Source: Fuerstiella sp. (lineage in GTDB: Bacteria > Planctomycetota > Planctomycetia > Planctomycetales > Planctomycetaceae). Taken from it: a DNA stretch of 64,000 nucleotides. The translations under genes were made by a program, and so were the position numbers. Positions 1 through 9,457 of the stretch are shown here, piece after piece; within the stretch, counting starts at the first letter, position 1; each line of letters starts with the position of its first letter. Location of the stretch: positions 30,008 through 94,007 of the forward strand of contig JAQWLN010000010.1 of NCBI GenBank assembly GCA_029247265.1, read 5' to 3'. The notes beneath the pieces are model-generated. The model was given only the letters and a program-made list of their open reading frames with translations, was not told the DNA's origin and did not search any database.

Positions 1-151
1 ACCATTTAACGGGCAGGCCTTCATTGTCTGAGACGCCTCGGGAATCCGCACCTCGAAATTGGGGCCAGTTGTTTTCCGCCGCCTGGGAGGCGTTGTCGAA
101 AACTGCTCCCAATATGCAAAGTGCCAGCGCGATCCGAGTTCTGTGTCGCAT
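1..151 (-). CDS. PQQ-like beta-propeller protein, N-terminal fragment
   Basis: Reading the minus strand from an ATG at 151 gives a frame that stays open to the window edge, so only about 50 residues are visible. It starts with a signal peptide (MRHRTRIALALCILGAVF then an AxA-like site near residue 24). The following stretch NNWPQFRGADSRGVSDNEG is the characteristic opening of planctomycetal PQQ/BamB-like quinoprotein propellers (WPQFRG). The gene starts 38 nt after the stop of the DUF1501 gene, so it is probably the last gene of that minus-strand operon. A GGAG sequence lies about 10 nt before the ATG. The propeller itself is outside the window, so substrate and role cannot be judged. Confidence 0.75.
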   Translation of the reverse strand, partial: MRHRTRIALALCILGAVFDNASQAAENNWPQFRGADSRGVSDNEGLPVKW

Positions 152-189
152 CCTGAATTCTCCGGGGAATGAAAGTACTGCCAAATTTA

Positions 190-1617
190 TCAGGCAATAA
201 TGTCCGTCACCACGTTACCGTAAACGTCCGTCAGACGGAAATCACGGCCGCCGTAATTAAACGTCAGTTTCGTGTGATCAAGGCCCAGCAGGTGCAGCAT
301 CGTGGCGTGCCAGTCGTGGATATGGACGGGGTTTTCGACAGCCTGATAGCCGAGTTCGTCGGTGGCTCCGTAGCTCAGACCGCTCTTAACTCCTCCACCC
401 GCCATCCAGATGGTGTAACCCTTGTTATTGTGATCGCGGCCGGTACCGCTTTGAGCATATGGCGTGCGCCCGAATTCTCCTGCCCACACGACAAGCGTAT
501 CCTTAAGCATGTCACGTGCTTTCAAATCTGCAAGCAGAGCCGCAACAGGCTGATCGGTCGCTTCGCAGGATTCCGGCAAGGCTGTCTGCAATTGAAAGTG
601 ATGGTCCCAGCCGATTGGTGCCGTCAATTCAATGAATCGCACGGCTGCTTCGGCCATGCGGCGAGCCAACAGGCATTGACGTCCAAATCGATCCGTCGGC
701 TGACCGGTGCCGACTCCGTATTGATTCAGCGTTGCCTCGGTTTCGGACGACAGATCGAGCAACTGCGGCACTTCGTCCTGCATGCGGAACGCTAACTCGA
801 ACGATTCGATAGCACCTTCGATCTCCCGGTGATAGATATCCCGCTTCAGCTTGTGAGCATTCAGATCGCGAATCAGGTCCAACTTTAGTCTCTGCTGCTC
901 CGGACTCAGCAGAGCGTTCTCCATGTTTCGAAGTTGGGCCCCGGGCTCCTTATCGACACCCAGAAGCTTCGCATAGAATTCCGGGATCTGATTGGTGCCG
1001 ATCTTAGTCGCCTGATAGACGGCAGGCAGAAACGCACTTCCATAGTTGCGAGCTCCACCGTTTTCCGATGGCGGATTCAGCGTGATAAAGCGAGGCAGGT
1101 TACTGTTTTCAGTACCCAGCCCATACAGCGACCATGCTCCCAGTGACGGTCGAGTAAACTGGAAGCTGCCGGTGTGCATCTGAATGAACGCCTGCGAATG
1201 ATTCGGCAAATCCGTGTGCATGCTGTGGATAAAACACAGATCGTCAGCGTGCTTCGCCAGGTGCGGGCAGAGTGCCGAGAACCATAAACCGGAATCCCCG
1301 TGCTGTGCAAAATCAAAGGGTGATTCCATCAATCCTTTGTTTCCAGCCAGAACACTTTCTGCAGTCTTTCGTCCTTCGTAATCGGCGAGTGCTGGTTTGT
1401 GGTCAAACAGATCGACGTGTGACGGCCCGCCGTTCATAGAAAGAAAGATGACTCGCTTGGCGGTTGCGGGAAAATGAGTCGATTTCGGTGCGAGATTACT
1501 TCCCGACGACACGGCATCCCGTGCGGCGGCCTGCTGAGCAAGTCCGGCGAAGGCCAGATAGCCGAACCCGGAGGAAAGCGACTTCAGTGCGTCGCGTCGT
1601 GAAAATGAATTTTGCAT
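190..1617 (-). CDS. DUF1501 family protein (sulfatase-like fold)
   Basis: The 475-residue product belongs to the DUF1501 family, which is expanded in planctomycetes and has an alkaline phosphatase/sulfatase-like fold; no substrate is known. It begins with a Tat-type signal (SRRDALKSL at 6-14, hydrophobic stretch to about 32). Family motifs are present: GGPSHVD at 63-69, a WAGEFGRTP block near 380 and a GRDHNNKGY block near 395. It lies 81 nt downstream of the DUF1549/DUF1553 gene on the same strand, the usual pairing in this phylum, and is followed by a PQQ propeller gene. The frame is intact, although its upstream partner is broken. Family assignment is secure; the biochemical role is not known. 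Confidence 0.9.
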   Translation of the reverse strand: MQNSFSRRDALKSLSSGFGYLAFAGLAQQAAARDAVSSGSNLAPKSTHFPATAKRVIFLSMNGGPSHVDLFDHKPALADYEGRKTAESVLAGNKGLMESPFDFAQHGDSGLWFSALCPHLAKHADDLCFIHSMHTDLPNHSQAFIQMHTGSFQFTRPSLGAWSLYGLGTENSNLPRFITLNPPSENGGARNYGSAFLPAVYQATKIGTNQIPEFYAKLLGVDKEPGAQLRNMENALLSPEQQRLKLDLIRDLNAHKLKRDIYHREIEGAIESFELAFRMQDEVPQLLDLSSETEATLNQYGVGTGQPTDRFGRQCLLARRMAEAAVRFIELTAPIGWDHHFQLQTALPESCEATDQPVAALLADLKARDMLKDTLVVWAGEFGRTPYAQSGTGRDHNNKGYTIWMAGGGVKSGLSYGATDELGYQAVENPVHIHDWHATMLHLLGLDHTKLTFNYGGRDFRLTDVYGNVVTDIIA

Positions 1618-1698
1618 GATAATTCGGCCTGAACGCGTATTCGATATGACTCACCGTGCAACGATCCGGGATCGTCATCACGAAGAAACACACTCTTC

Positions 1699-4195
1699 TT
1701 AATCCAGGTTTCTAAATTCGGCGGTGCACAACATCGCCTGGCAAAAGCTCAGCATCGTCAGGTCACGGTCAGCCTTGTCTGCTGGAATCGCTGAACCGTC
1801 CTGACTGAAAAACGCAAGTGAACCAGCTAATTCGTCAGCATCGGGTTCGCGGCCGAAACACAATTGAAATGTTCGCTGCACCAGTTCGTCGTCGTTCGAC
1901 GATTCCCGTTCCAGTCGAACAGCCAGATTTCTCGCTCGGTCCTGCACAAAGGAACTGTTCATCAGATAAAATGCCTGTACGGGCACGTTGGTTGTTTCTC
2001 GATCGCCGGTGACGAAGCTGGGCTCAGCAAAATCGAACAGATTCAGCACGTCGGGCAGTCGATCACGAATCACCGGCAAATACACAGAGCGAAAGACGGA
2101 ACCATCCAGATCCTTTGGCAGTTTTTTGTCGAGCCCGATCAGAGAAATGGGCCGATCGCCGATCATGGTCGCAACAAGAGACCCAACAGGTCGCGATTCG
2201 TCCAGTTCGTCAGACACAAACAGCATCGCGTCACGAATAGCCTCCGCCTCCAGGCAACGTTTCGGCATTCGCCATAGTAAACGATTTTCAGGATCCTGCT
2301 GAAAGACGTCCGCGTTGTACGTTGATGCCTGGCGGAAAGTTCGCGAAAGGACGAGTGAACGAACGAGCCGCTTCAGCGACCAGCCATCGTTAACAAAATC
2401 AATCGCCAGAGTATCCAGCAACTCCGGATGACTGGGAACGTCTCCCGTCGTGCCAAAGTTGTCGACAGTTGCGACCAGCCCGCTTCCGAACAGATGCATC
2501 CACACACGATTCACAAAGACCCTGGCAGTCAGTGGGTGTTTTTCAGTGGGCAGCCAGGCAGCCAGTTCCAACCGCCCGCTGTGTTGCACTGGAATTGATG
2601 GTACATCAGCAAGTGGAAGCACCTGCGGGAATGCTCGAGGAACCACTTCTCCTTCGCGGCCCAGCTCACCGCGAGCCAGCAGAGGCACGTCAACAACTTC
2701 TTCAGCATCAAGCACTCCCATGGCCAGCGGCAGTGCCTGGCCTTCTTCATCAAGAGTCTCCAGCTTGCCCTCGACCGGCCCTCGGCGCCATAAGTTGGCC
2801 AGAATTTCTTGCAAAGTGAATCGTTTCTTTGGCTCTTTGCCGGCGAACGCAGCTTTCTGTGATTCTTCAATTTCCAGGCGTTCCGCTTCCAACACAGCAA
2901 ACTTCGCCTTCAGTTCTTCATATTTCTTCGGGGACAACGACGTGTGCAGAATCTTCTGGCCGGAAACACGCGGCAGCACCAGAGGATCGCCGCTTCTGTT
3001 GTTGGCAGGCGAAGTAAACGTGCCGAAAAAAGTTTCGGTACTGGCAAACACACCAGCCAGCCCGTAATAGTCCTCCATCGTGAAGGGATCGAATTTGTGA
3101 TGATGACACCGAGCACAGGCAACGGAACTGGCCATGACCGCCCGCGTCATCGAATCGATCTGTTCGTCAACGATATCCGCCCTGAATTTTTTTCATTGTT
3201 CTCACCAAGGTTCTTTGTCCCGACGGCCAGAAATCCCGTCGCGGTCAGCAGTCGAGCTCGTTCTGCGTCGTCGTCGAACGGTAACAGGTCACCTGCAATC
3301 TGTTCGGTCAGAAATCGGTCGAAAGGAATGTCCGCATCGATTACGTAGTCGCGGTATCGCCAGGCATAGGGGAAGGAAATATTCGACTCGCCACCACTGG
3401 ATTCGCCAAAACGTGCAACATCCAGCCAATGACGCCCCCATCGTTCACCGAACAGTGTTGATTGAAGCAGCCTGTCCACCTCCTTCTCCAGAGCCGCATC
3501 CATTCCGTGCTTCTGCTGCAGTGCAAGAAACCGATTAATGGCCGCAGGTGACGGTGGCAGTCCGACCAGGTCAAAGTGGAGCCGCCGCAGCAGTGTGCGA
3601 GGCGGCGCATCAGGTGATGGCTGTATACCCTTCTCGTTCAGCATCGCCAGGACAAACCGGTCGACATTGCGGCGGGGCCAGTCGACAGCGTCAACAACGG
3701 GAGGTTTCGAAACGGTCGGTGGTTGATACGCCCAGTGCTCTTTGGCACTGTCGAGCCCGGACATCGAATTGCTCACACCCGCATCAACATCACCGCGTGG
3801 ATCGGCAGCCCCGGTTTCAATCCACTTTCTGAAGTCCGCGATACCGGAATCGGAAAGTTTCGCTCACTTTGGCGGCATCTTAAGATCCGGGTCAGCGTGC
3901 GAATTGCCGTCAACAACACACTGGCTTCCGGACGTTCGGGCACAATCGCAGCACCACGATCTCCTCCTTGACGAATCAAAGTTCGAAAATCCACCCGCAG
4001 TCCGCCCTCTGCTTTCGCCACCGAATGGCACTCGTAGCAGTGCTTAACCAGCGCCGGCCGGATCTTCGTTTCAAAGAAATCGCTTCCGGCGGGTTGTTGC
4101 GGATCAGAATCCGTACGCTCATCAGCCGTGGCAGACAGCACCATGCACGGCAGCAGGCAGAGACTAAATAATCGACTGATCATCGGAGCGGACAT
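1699..4195 (-). pseudogene. PSCyt1-DUF1549-DUF1553 protein, broken by two frameshifts and a stop
   Basis: Three consecutive open pieces in different frames add up to one planctomycetal cytochrome-like protein of about 830 residues. The first piece (from ATG 4195; an ATG at 4183 is also possible) has a signal peptide and the haem motif CYECH. The frame is lost near 3893-3900, after LLTAIR. The continuing frame reads ADPDLKMPPK, then an in-frame TGA at 3864-3866, then AKLSDSGIADFRKW and the DUF1549 domain. A second frame loss lies in a run of seven T (plus strand) at 3187-3193; eight would restore the frame. The last piece contains ACARCHHHKFDP and the DUF1553 domain to the stop at 1699. The paired DUF1501 gene downstream is intact. 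The mixture of lesions favours real decay, but the homopolymer break could be an assembly error. Confidence 0.85.
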
Positions 4196-4474
4196 CGCGT
4201 TAGAAAAGGAATTGGCAAAGTTGCACATCAATAATATCAATTCATAGCGGAAACATCAGAAGGATTCTCACGTTTCCCTGACCACATGCTTCAGGTCGTC
4301 TGTTTTACCTGGTATTAATGGTTTCCGTTCCACGATAGTATATCCTTCGGAAACGCGGCCTTCTAACCGTCAGCGTTCGACGAATTCGTTCACGCTGACA
4401 AAAAGTGACTGGTAGTGAGACAGAATGGGTCGCTGCAACAAATGTTCAGTTTGGTTCGTGAAAGAATTTTCCAC
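4196..4474. promoter_or_regulatory. Divergent intergenic region between two broken operons
   Basis: This stretch separates the minus-strand DUF1549/1553 gene from the plus-strand DUF1592 gene and must hold promoters for both if they are expressed. It contains a locally AT-rich patch around 4225-4250. I see no convincing paired -35/-10 boxes and no hairpin. Part of it is also open in frame with the DUF1592 gene back to a GTG at 4415. Confidence 0.35.
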
Positions 4475-6907
4475 ATGAAACCAGTCGAGCAGTTCGCTGG
4501 CCCACCACGCCGACAACTGCCGCGGAAGTATTCGGCGCCCTGGGCTGCGGCGTTGACTGTCATCGTGGCCTGTCTTGCAGTCAACAGACCGGCTGTCGCA
4601 TCCGACACCCCGATTTTCCGGGAGCAACTACGACCGTTCCTTCAAAAGTACTGCATGGACTGCCACAAAGGCGCTGAAGCAGACGGCGGACTGGATCTTG
4701 CTGGTCTCAGTACGAATCTGACGGATGCGGAAGCCATGCGTCGCTGGGTGCTCATCCATGACCGTATATCGAACGGAGAGATGCCTCCGAAGGACGAGAG
4801 TCGGCCGGCCATTGCAGAATCGTCTGCAGCACTCGCGACGCTCGCGTCTGCGTTAACAAAAGCAGATCGAGCGCGCAACGACGTGGTTTTGCGACGACTT
4901 AACCGAAACGAATACGAAAACACCGTGCGTGATCTGTTCGACGTGCATGTTGATGTAAAGGCAAACCTGCCACAGGATGCGCCAATGTCCGGTTTCGACA
5001 ATGTCGGCGAAGGACTGGCCGTTTCTGCGGAAGCGGCTCAGGCATATCTGGTCGCCGCGGACGTCACACTGGACGCAGTCTTCGGTCCGGCAAAGCCGCC
5101 GAAGCAAATCGACCATGAGACCAACCTGCTTGACCAGACGAATCACGATGGCACACCTCGCCTGACCAATCAGATCGGAAAAATGTTTCGTCAGACCGAC
5201 GACGGCCTAGCCATTTTTCAGTCCAATTATTGTCCCACCAACCTGGTGAATCTGGCAAGACTGCGTCCACCGGCAGGCACCTATCGAGGCACGATTCGTG
5301 CACGAGCCATCCAAAGTGAAAATCCGGTAACGCTCCGAATTTATGGAGGCGATACGATCGTCGGCAGAAGCGAAAAGCACCTGGTGGGCTACTACGACAT
5401 CCCGCCCGATGAATGGACAACGATCGAATTCACAGATCGGCTGGTCGAAGGTGGCGGAACTTATCAGCCAAAGTGCTACGGCACGCGCGATACTCGTAAA
5501 GACGCCGATACCTATCCGGAACCAGGCATCGAAATCGGCGACATCACCATCGAAGGCCCGCTGGAGCAGTGGCCTCCACGCAGCCGCGGCTTGTTGCTGC
5601 GGGACATCGATATAGAAACGGGCACGCTGGACGACGCAGAAGCGATCCTGCGTCGAATTCTGCCGAAGGCATTCCGGCGTCCAGCAGATGAAGCGGAAGT
5701 CCAGCCCTTTGTGACTCTCGCAGCGTCAGCGCTGCAGGATGGCCGACCGTTTGAGGACGCCCTGCGGCTGGGGTTGAAGGGAATACTGTGTTCTCCGGAA
5801 TTTCTGTTTATGGACGAACCAGGCCGTGATTCCATCAGCCAGTATGCACTTGCATCGCGGTTATCGTACTTCCTGTGGTCGTCGCTGCCGGACCACGAAC
5901 TGGTAACGCACGCGGACGATGGCACACTTGATAAACCGGACGTCCTGCGGGAACAGGTTGAACGACTGCTGAATGATCCAAAGGCAAACGCATTCACGAC
6001 AAACTTCGTGGGGCAGTGGCTGGATCTGCGAGACATTGACTTCACTGAACCCGATATGAATCTTTATCCGGACTTCGATGAGTTGCTCAGGCTCTCAATG
6101 ATCGAAGAAACGAACCAGTACTTCGGGGAGATCCTCAATCACGATCTCAGTCTGCTTAACTTCATCGATTCAGATTTCACGATTCTGAACGAACGTCTGG
6201 CAAGGCATTATGAAATCCCCGATGTTCAGGGCCAGAAGTTTCGTAAAATCACTTTGCCGGCCGACAGCGTCCGCGGTGGAGTGCTGACACAGGCCAGCGT
6301 GCTGAAAGTCACCGCCAACGGCACCAACACCTCACCTGTTCTGCGAGGAGTCTGGGTCATGGAAAATATTCTGGGATAAACGACTCCCCCGCCGCCTTCC
6401 AACGTCCCCGCCGTCGAACCCGATATTCGCGGGGCGACTACGCTGCGGGAACAGCTGGCCAGACACAGCAACGAAGAATCGTGCGCGGTATGTCATGACA
6501 GGATCGACCCCGCTGGATTCGCACTGGAAAACTTTGATGTGATCGGCGGATGGCGTGACAGGTATCGAACACTTGGCGAAGGTGAACACCCGGGATTCTC
6601 TCAACACCCCATCACTTTCGCATGGATCCGCTATCGCATGGGCCTTCCCGTGGATGCCACCGGAACAACGTCCGCAGGTCAATCGTTCGGTGACGTTAGA
6701 GAATTCAAACGACTGTTACTTGAACAGAAAAGCGGGGTCGCAACGGGACTAACAGAGAAACTGGTCACCTACGCACTCGGTCGCCGACTCGGGTTTTCGG
6801 ACCGACTCGACATTCAAACAATCGTGAACAGCACAGCTCGCGATGACTACGGCTTCCGCACGTTGATTCACAAAATCGTGCAAAGCGAGATGTTTCGGAG
6901 ACCTTAG
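4475..6907 (+). pseudogene. DUF1587/1595/1592/1588/1585 protein interrupted by an in-frame TAA
   Basis: One continuous frame of about 810 codons encodes a planctomycetal haem-containing protein but is cut by TAA at 6377-6379. Domains in order: signal peptide (hydrophobic AALTVIVACLAV), haem motif CMDCH, DUF1587 (LRRLNRNEYENTVRDLF), DUF1595 (ILPKAFRRPADE), DUF1592 (SRLSYFLWSSLPDHE through GVWVMENILG), then the stop, then PPPPSNVPAVEPDIRG, a second haem motif CAVCH in DUF1588, and DUF1585 to the TAG at 6905-6907. The stop falls in the proline-rich linker between DUF1592 and DUF1588, so a truncated protein would lose the second haem site and two domains. The start is set at ATG 4475 because the signal peptide follows; GTG 4415 and ATG 4442 are alternatives. 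The DUF1552 gene begins one base after the final stop. Recent stop mutation or sequence error are both possible. Confidence 0.85.
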
Positions 6908-6908
6908 A

Positions 6909-8168
6909 ATGATCACACCTTCACGACGAACATTCCTTCGCGCCTCCGGCGTTGCGGTTGGTCTTCCGTTTCTGGATGCCCTGCAGCCGCGAGCATTCGC
7001 TGCGGATAGTGCTCCGCGCAGACGCATGGTTGCCGTCAACGTTGGGCTCGGCCTGCACGCGCAGAATATCATTCCCGCCACGGCCGGACGAGAATATGAA
7101 CTACCGCCCTACCTGAAGACGGTCGAGGAATTTCGCAATCAGTTCACGTTCATCTCCGGCACGTCTCATCCGGACGTGGGCGGTGGACATCAGTCGGGAA
7201 AGTCGTTCCTGACAGCAGCCAAACATCCCAACAGCGCTGGGTTCAAGAATTCCATCTCGCTGGACCAATATGCGGCGGAACAACTGGGAACGGCAACACG
7301 GTTCAGCTCACTTGCCTTGACAATCTCCGGACCGGGGCTGTCGTGGTCGCGTTCGGGTGTGGAGATTCCCGCCGAAGTGCGACCCTCAAGAGTCTTTCAA
7401 CAACTATTCCTTGAAGGAAAGCCCAGTGAAAAGGCGAAACAGGTTCAGCGACTGGAAGACGGACAAAGTGTCCTGGATGTTGTTCTGAGCAAAGCCGGCC
7501 GGATGAAGAAACGTTTGGGTGGCCGTGATCGTGACAAGATTGACCAGTACTTCAACGCGGTTCGCGAAGCAGAAAAGCGTCTGGTCAAAGCGCAGGCATG
7601 GGAAAAGCGTCCCCGGCCGAACGTTGACGTTGATCCACCGCGCGACGAACCGGATCGCAAAAAGATGATTGAACGCATTGGTCTGATGTACGACATGATG
7701 CATCTGGCCATCGAAACGGACTCCACACGATTCATTACGTTCTACGACACCGGCATGAACGCCGTGCCGGTCATTCAGGGCGTCGACACCGATTACCACA
7801 TGCTTTCGCATCACGCAAAGGATCCGACAAAGATTGCTCAACTGACGATCGTCGAAACAGAAGTCATGAACGCTCTGGCGCGATTTCTGAGAAAGCTTGC
7901 CACTTCGCAGGAAGCAGGGTCGTCATTGCTGGACAATACGATGGTCCTGTTCGGTTCAAATCTCGGTAATGCCAGCAGTCACGACACTAAGAATATGCCC
8001 GTCATGCTGGCCGGAGGCGGGTTCCGACATGGCCAGCATCTGGCCTTCGACCAAACCAACAACTATCCGCTGCCCAGGCTGTATGTCTCAATGCTCCAGC
8101 GGCTCGGTCTGGAAACCGAATCGTTCGCATCGTCCACGGGAACTATGGACGGACTGGAATTTGTTTGA
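6909..8168 (+). CDS. DUF1552 family protein
   Basis: The 419-residue product is a DUF1552 protein, the usual partner of DUF1592-type proteins in planctomycetes and of unknown biochemical function; the family is related to DUF1501. It opens with a Tat-like signal (SRRTFLRASGVAVGLPFLDAL). Recognisable family features include the GTSHPDVGGGH block near 80-90, the FITFYDTGMN block near 280 and the SNLGNASSHDTKN block near 355. It starts one base after the stop of the upstream gene, so translation is probably coupled to that broken gene. If the upstream TAA is real, ribosomes would have to restart here independently. The frame is intact. Confidence 0.9.
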   Translation: MITPSRRTFLRASGVAVGLPFLDALQPRAFAADSAPRRRMVAVNVGLGLHAQNIIPATAGREYELPPYLKTVEEFRNQFTFISGTSHPDVGGGHQSGKSFLTAAKHPNSAGFKNSISLDQYAAEQLGTATRFSSLALTISGPGLSWSRSGVEIPAEVRPSRVFQQLFLEGKPSEKAKQVQRLEDGQSVLDVVLSKAGRMKKRLGGRDRDKIDQYFNAVREAEKRLVKAQAWEKRPRPNVDVDPPRDEPDRKKMIERIGLMYDMMHLAIETDSTRFITFYDTGMNAVPVIQGVDTDYHMLSHHAKDPTKIAQLTIVETEVMNALARFLRKLATSQEAGSSLLDNTMVLFGSNLGNASSHDTKNMPVMLAGGGFRHGQHLAFDQTNNYPLPRLYVSMLQRLGLETESFASSTGTMDGLEFV

Positions 8169-8211
8169 CAACGATCAATTGCGGTTTCAAATCAACAAGG
8201 CAATTTCCTGA

Positions 8212-8976
8212 ATGAGCAAGAGCCCCGAAAATATTCACGTTGCTGCGATCCACGCCCATCCGGATGACATCGAGATCCAGTGCGCCGGGACCTTACTGCG
8301 GCTGAAGAAACTTGGCTGTCGCATTTCCGTCGCTACGATGACACCCGGTGATTGTGGCAGTGCGGAACTGTCGCAAGACGAAATTGCGGCAGTCCGACGC
8401 TCTGAAGCTGCGGCAGCGGCGGTCGTGATGGAAGCTGAATACACGTGCCTTGAATTTCGGGACCTGTCCATCTGTTTCGACAACGACAGCCGACGTCGCA
8501 TGACGGAATACCTGCGTCGTACGGCGCCGGACATAATCCTGACGGCACCTCCGGTCGACTACATGCATGACCACGAGATGACCAGCATGCTGGTGCGCGA
8601 TGCCTGCTTTAACGCATCCGTCCCCAACTATAAGACTCGGCAGTGGGATCCGGCCGGCCCCATGCAGAAGATTCCCTACCTGTACTATGTTGACGCGATT
8701 GAAGGTTCCGATCATTTCGGCAACCGTCACCCCGTCGACTTTATCGTCGACGTGTCGGAACACTTTGAAACCAAGATTGAATCTCTCGCCTGTCATGCCA
8801 GTCAGCGTGAATGGCTGCGTCGACAACACGGCATGGATGAATATCTGGACGCCTGTCGACGCTGGAGCGAAAAGCGAGGAAAGGAGCGGGGGGTCGCGCA
8901 CGGAGAGGGGTTCAGGCAATACAAAGGCCACCCTCACCCGACCGACAACCTGCTGCTGGAATTGCTCAAGACGTGA
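8212..8976 (+). CDS. PIG-L/LmbE family N-acetylglucosaminyl deacetylase-like hydrolase
   Basis: The 254-residue protein belongs to the PIG-L (LmbE) superfamily, zinc-dependent enzymes that remove acetyl groups from N-acetylglucosamine-containing or related substrates. The metal-binding HPDD motif is at 16-19, followed by an [19 protein letters not shown] block. A second His-rich metal motif, [11 protein letters not shown], lies near residues 115-125. It is 43 nt downstream of the DUF1552 gene on the same strand and may be co-transcribed. No signal peptide is visible, so the enzyme is probably cytoplasmic. The exact substrate cannot be read from the sequence. Confidence 0.9.
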   Translation: MSKSPENIHVAAIHAHPDDIEIQCAGTLLRLKKLGCRISVATMTPGDCGSAELSQDEIAAVRRSEAAAAAVVMEAEYTCLEFRDLSICFDNDSRRRMTEYLRRTAPDIILTAPPVDYMHDHEMTSMLVRDACFNASVPNYKTRQWDPAGPMQKIPYLYYVDAIEGSDHFGNRHPVDFIVDVSEHFETKIESLACHASQREWLRRQHGMDEYLDACRRWSEKRGKERGVAHGEGFRQYKGHPHPTDNLLLELLKT

Positions 8977-9005
8977 ATTTCGCCGGAAATCACGACGAAA
9001 AACAC

Positions 9006-9032
9006 TTCCGGACTTTGAAAAAGTGTCCGGAA
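9006..9032. terminator. Hairpin downstream of the PIG-L gene
   Basis: A perfect 8-bp inverted repeat (TTCCGGAC at 9006-9013, GTCCGGAA at 9025-9032) with an 11-nt loop lies 30 nt after the deacetylase stop. There is no T-run after it, so an intrinsic terminator is only a possibility. Confidence 0.4.
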
Positions 9033-9142
9033 CGACCATCCTCAATTCGACGTGCCCGCCAGCAAAAGCTATGCTTAACGCTCGCGACCGCCTGAGTTCG
9101 CTCCGTTTGCCTGAACACCATCTTCAACTATTCGTTTGAGCC

Positions 9143-9367
9143 ATGACAGAATCAGCCACTCCAGAGGACAAACCTCTGTTCACTCCTGTTGAAGTCCAGC
9201 AATTCGAAGCGGACGATGTCGTCGCAGGTTCTGCCATTGGCAAAATGCTGTCGCTGCTGTTCCTGTACACCGTTCTGGCAATGTCGTTTGTCGCGTGGTG
9301 GACATTCACCTCCGTGAGTGAAAATCACGGTTTGCCATCAGGTGGAGCAGTCCACACCGGGCACTAG
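9143..9367 (+). CDS. Small single-pass membrane protein, unknown function
   Basis: A 74-residue protein with an acidic N-terminal part (TPEDKPLFTPVEVQQFEADD) followed by one hydrophobic segment at about residues 34-51 (LSLLFLYTVLAMSFVAWW) and a short polar tail. This looks like a small inner-membrane protein with a cytoplasmic acidic head. It lies between the deacetylase and the oxidoreductase on the same strand, 90 nt before the latter. I believe similar short proteins occur in other planctomycetes, but this is from memory. The Shine-Dalgarno sequence is weak. No function is proposed. Confidence 0.55.
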   Translation: MTESATPEDKPLFTPVEVQQFEADDVVAGSAIGKMLSLLFLYTVLAMSFVAWWTFTSVSENHGLPSGGAVHTGH

Positions 9368-9457
9368 CCGCAAAGACGGCAATCTCGACGCTGCGGCTCC
9401 ATGCACAGAGTCCGACATTCCGTCACTGTGCGCCGAAAGAACACGACTCGGTGTATC

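Noticed and set aside
169..795. Plus-strand open frame of 208 codons at the left edge
   Set aside because: Lies antisense inside the DUF1501 gene and has no recognisable motif.
3864..3866. Selenocysteine at the in-frame TGA of the DUF1549/1553 gene
   Set aside because: The position is in a linker after MPPK where no Sec/Cys is expected, no SECIS-like hairpin was noticed next to it, and frameshifts lie nearby.
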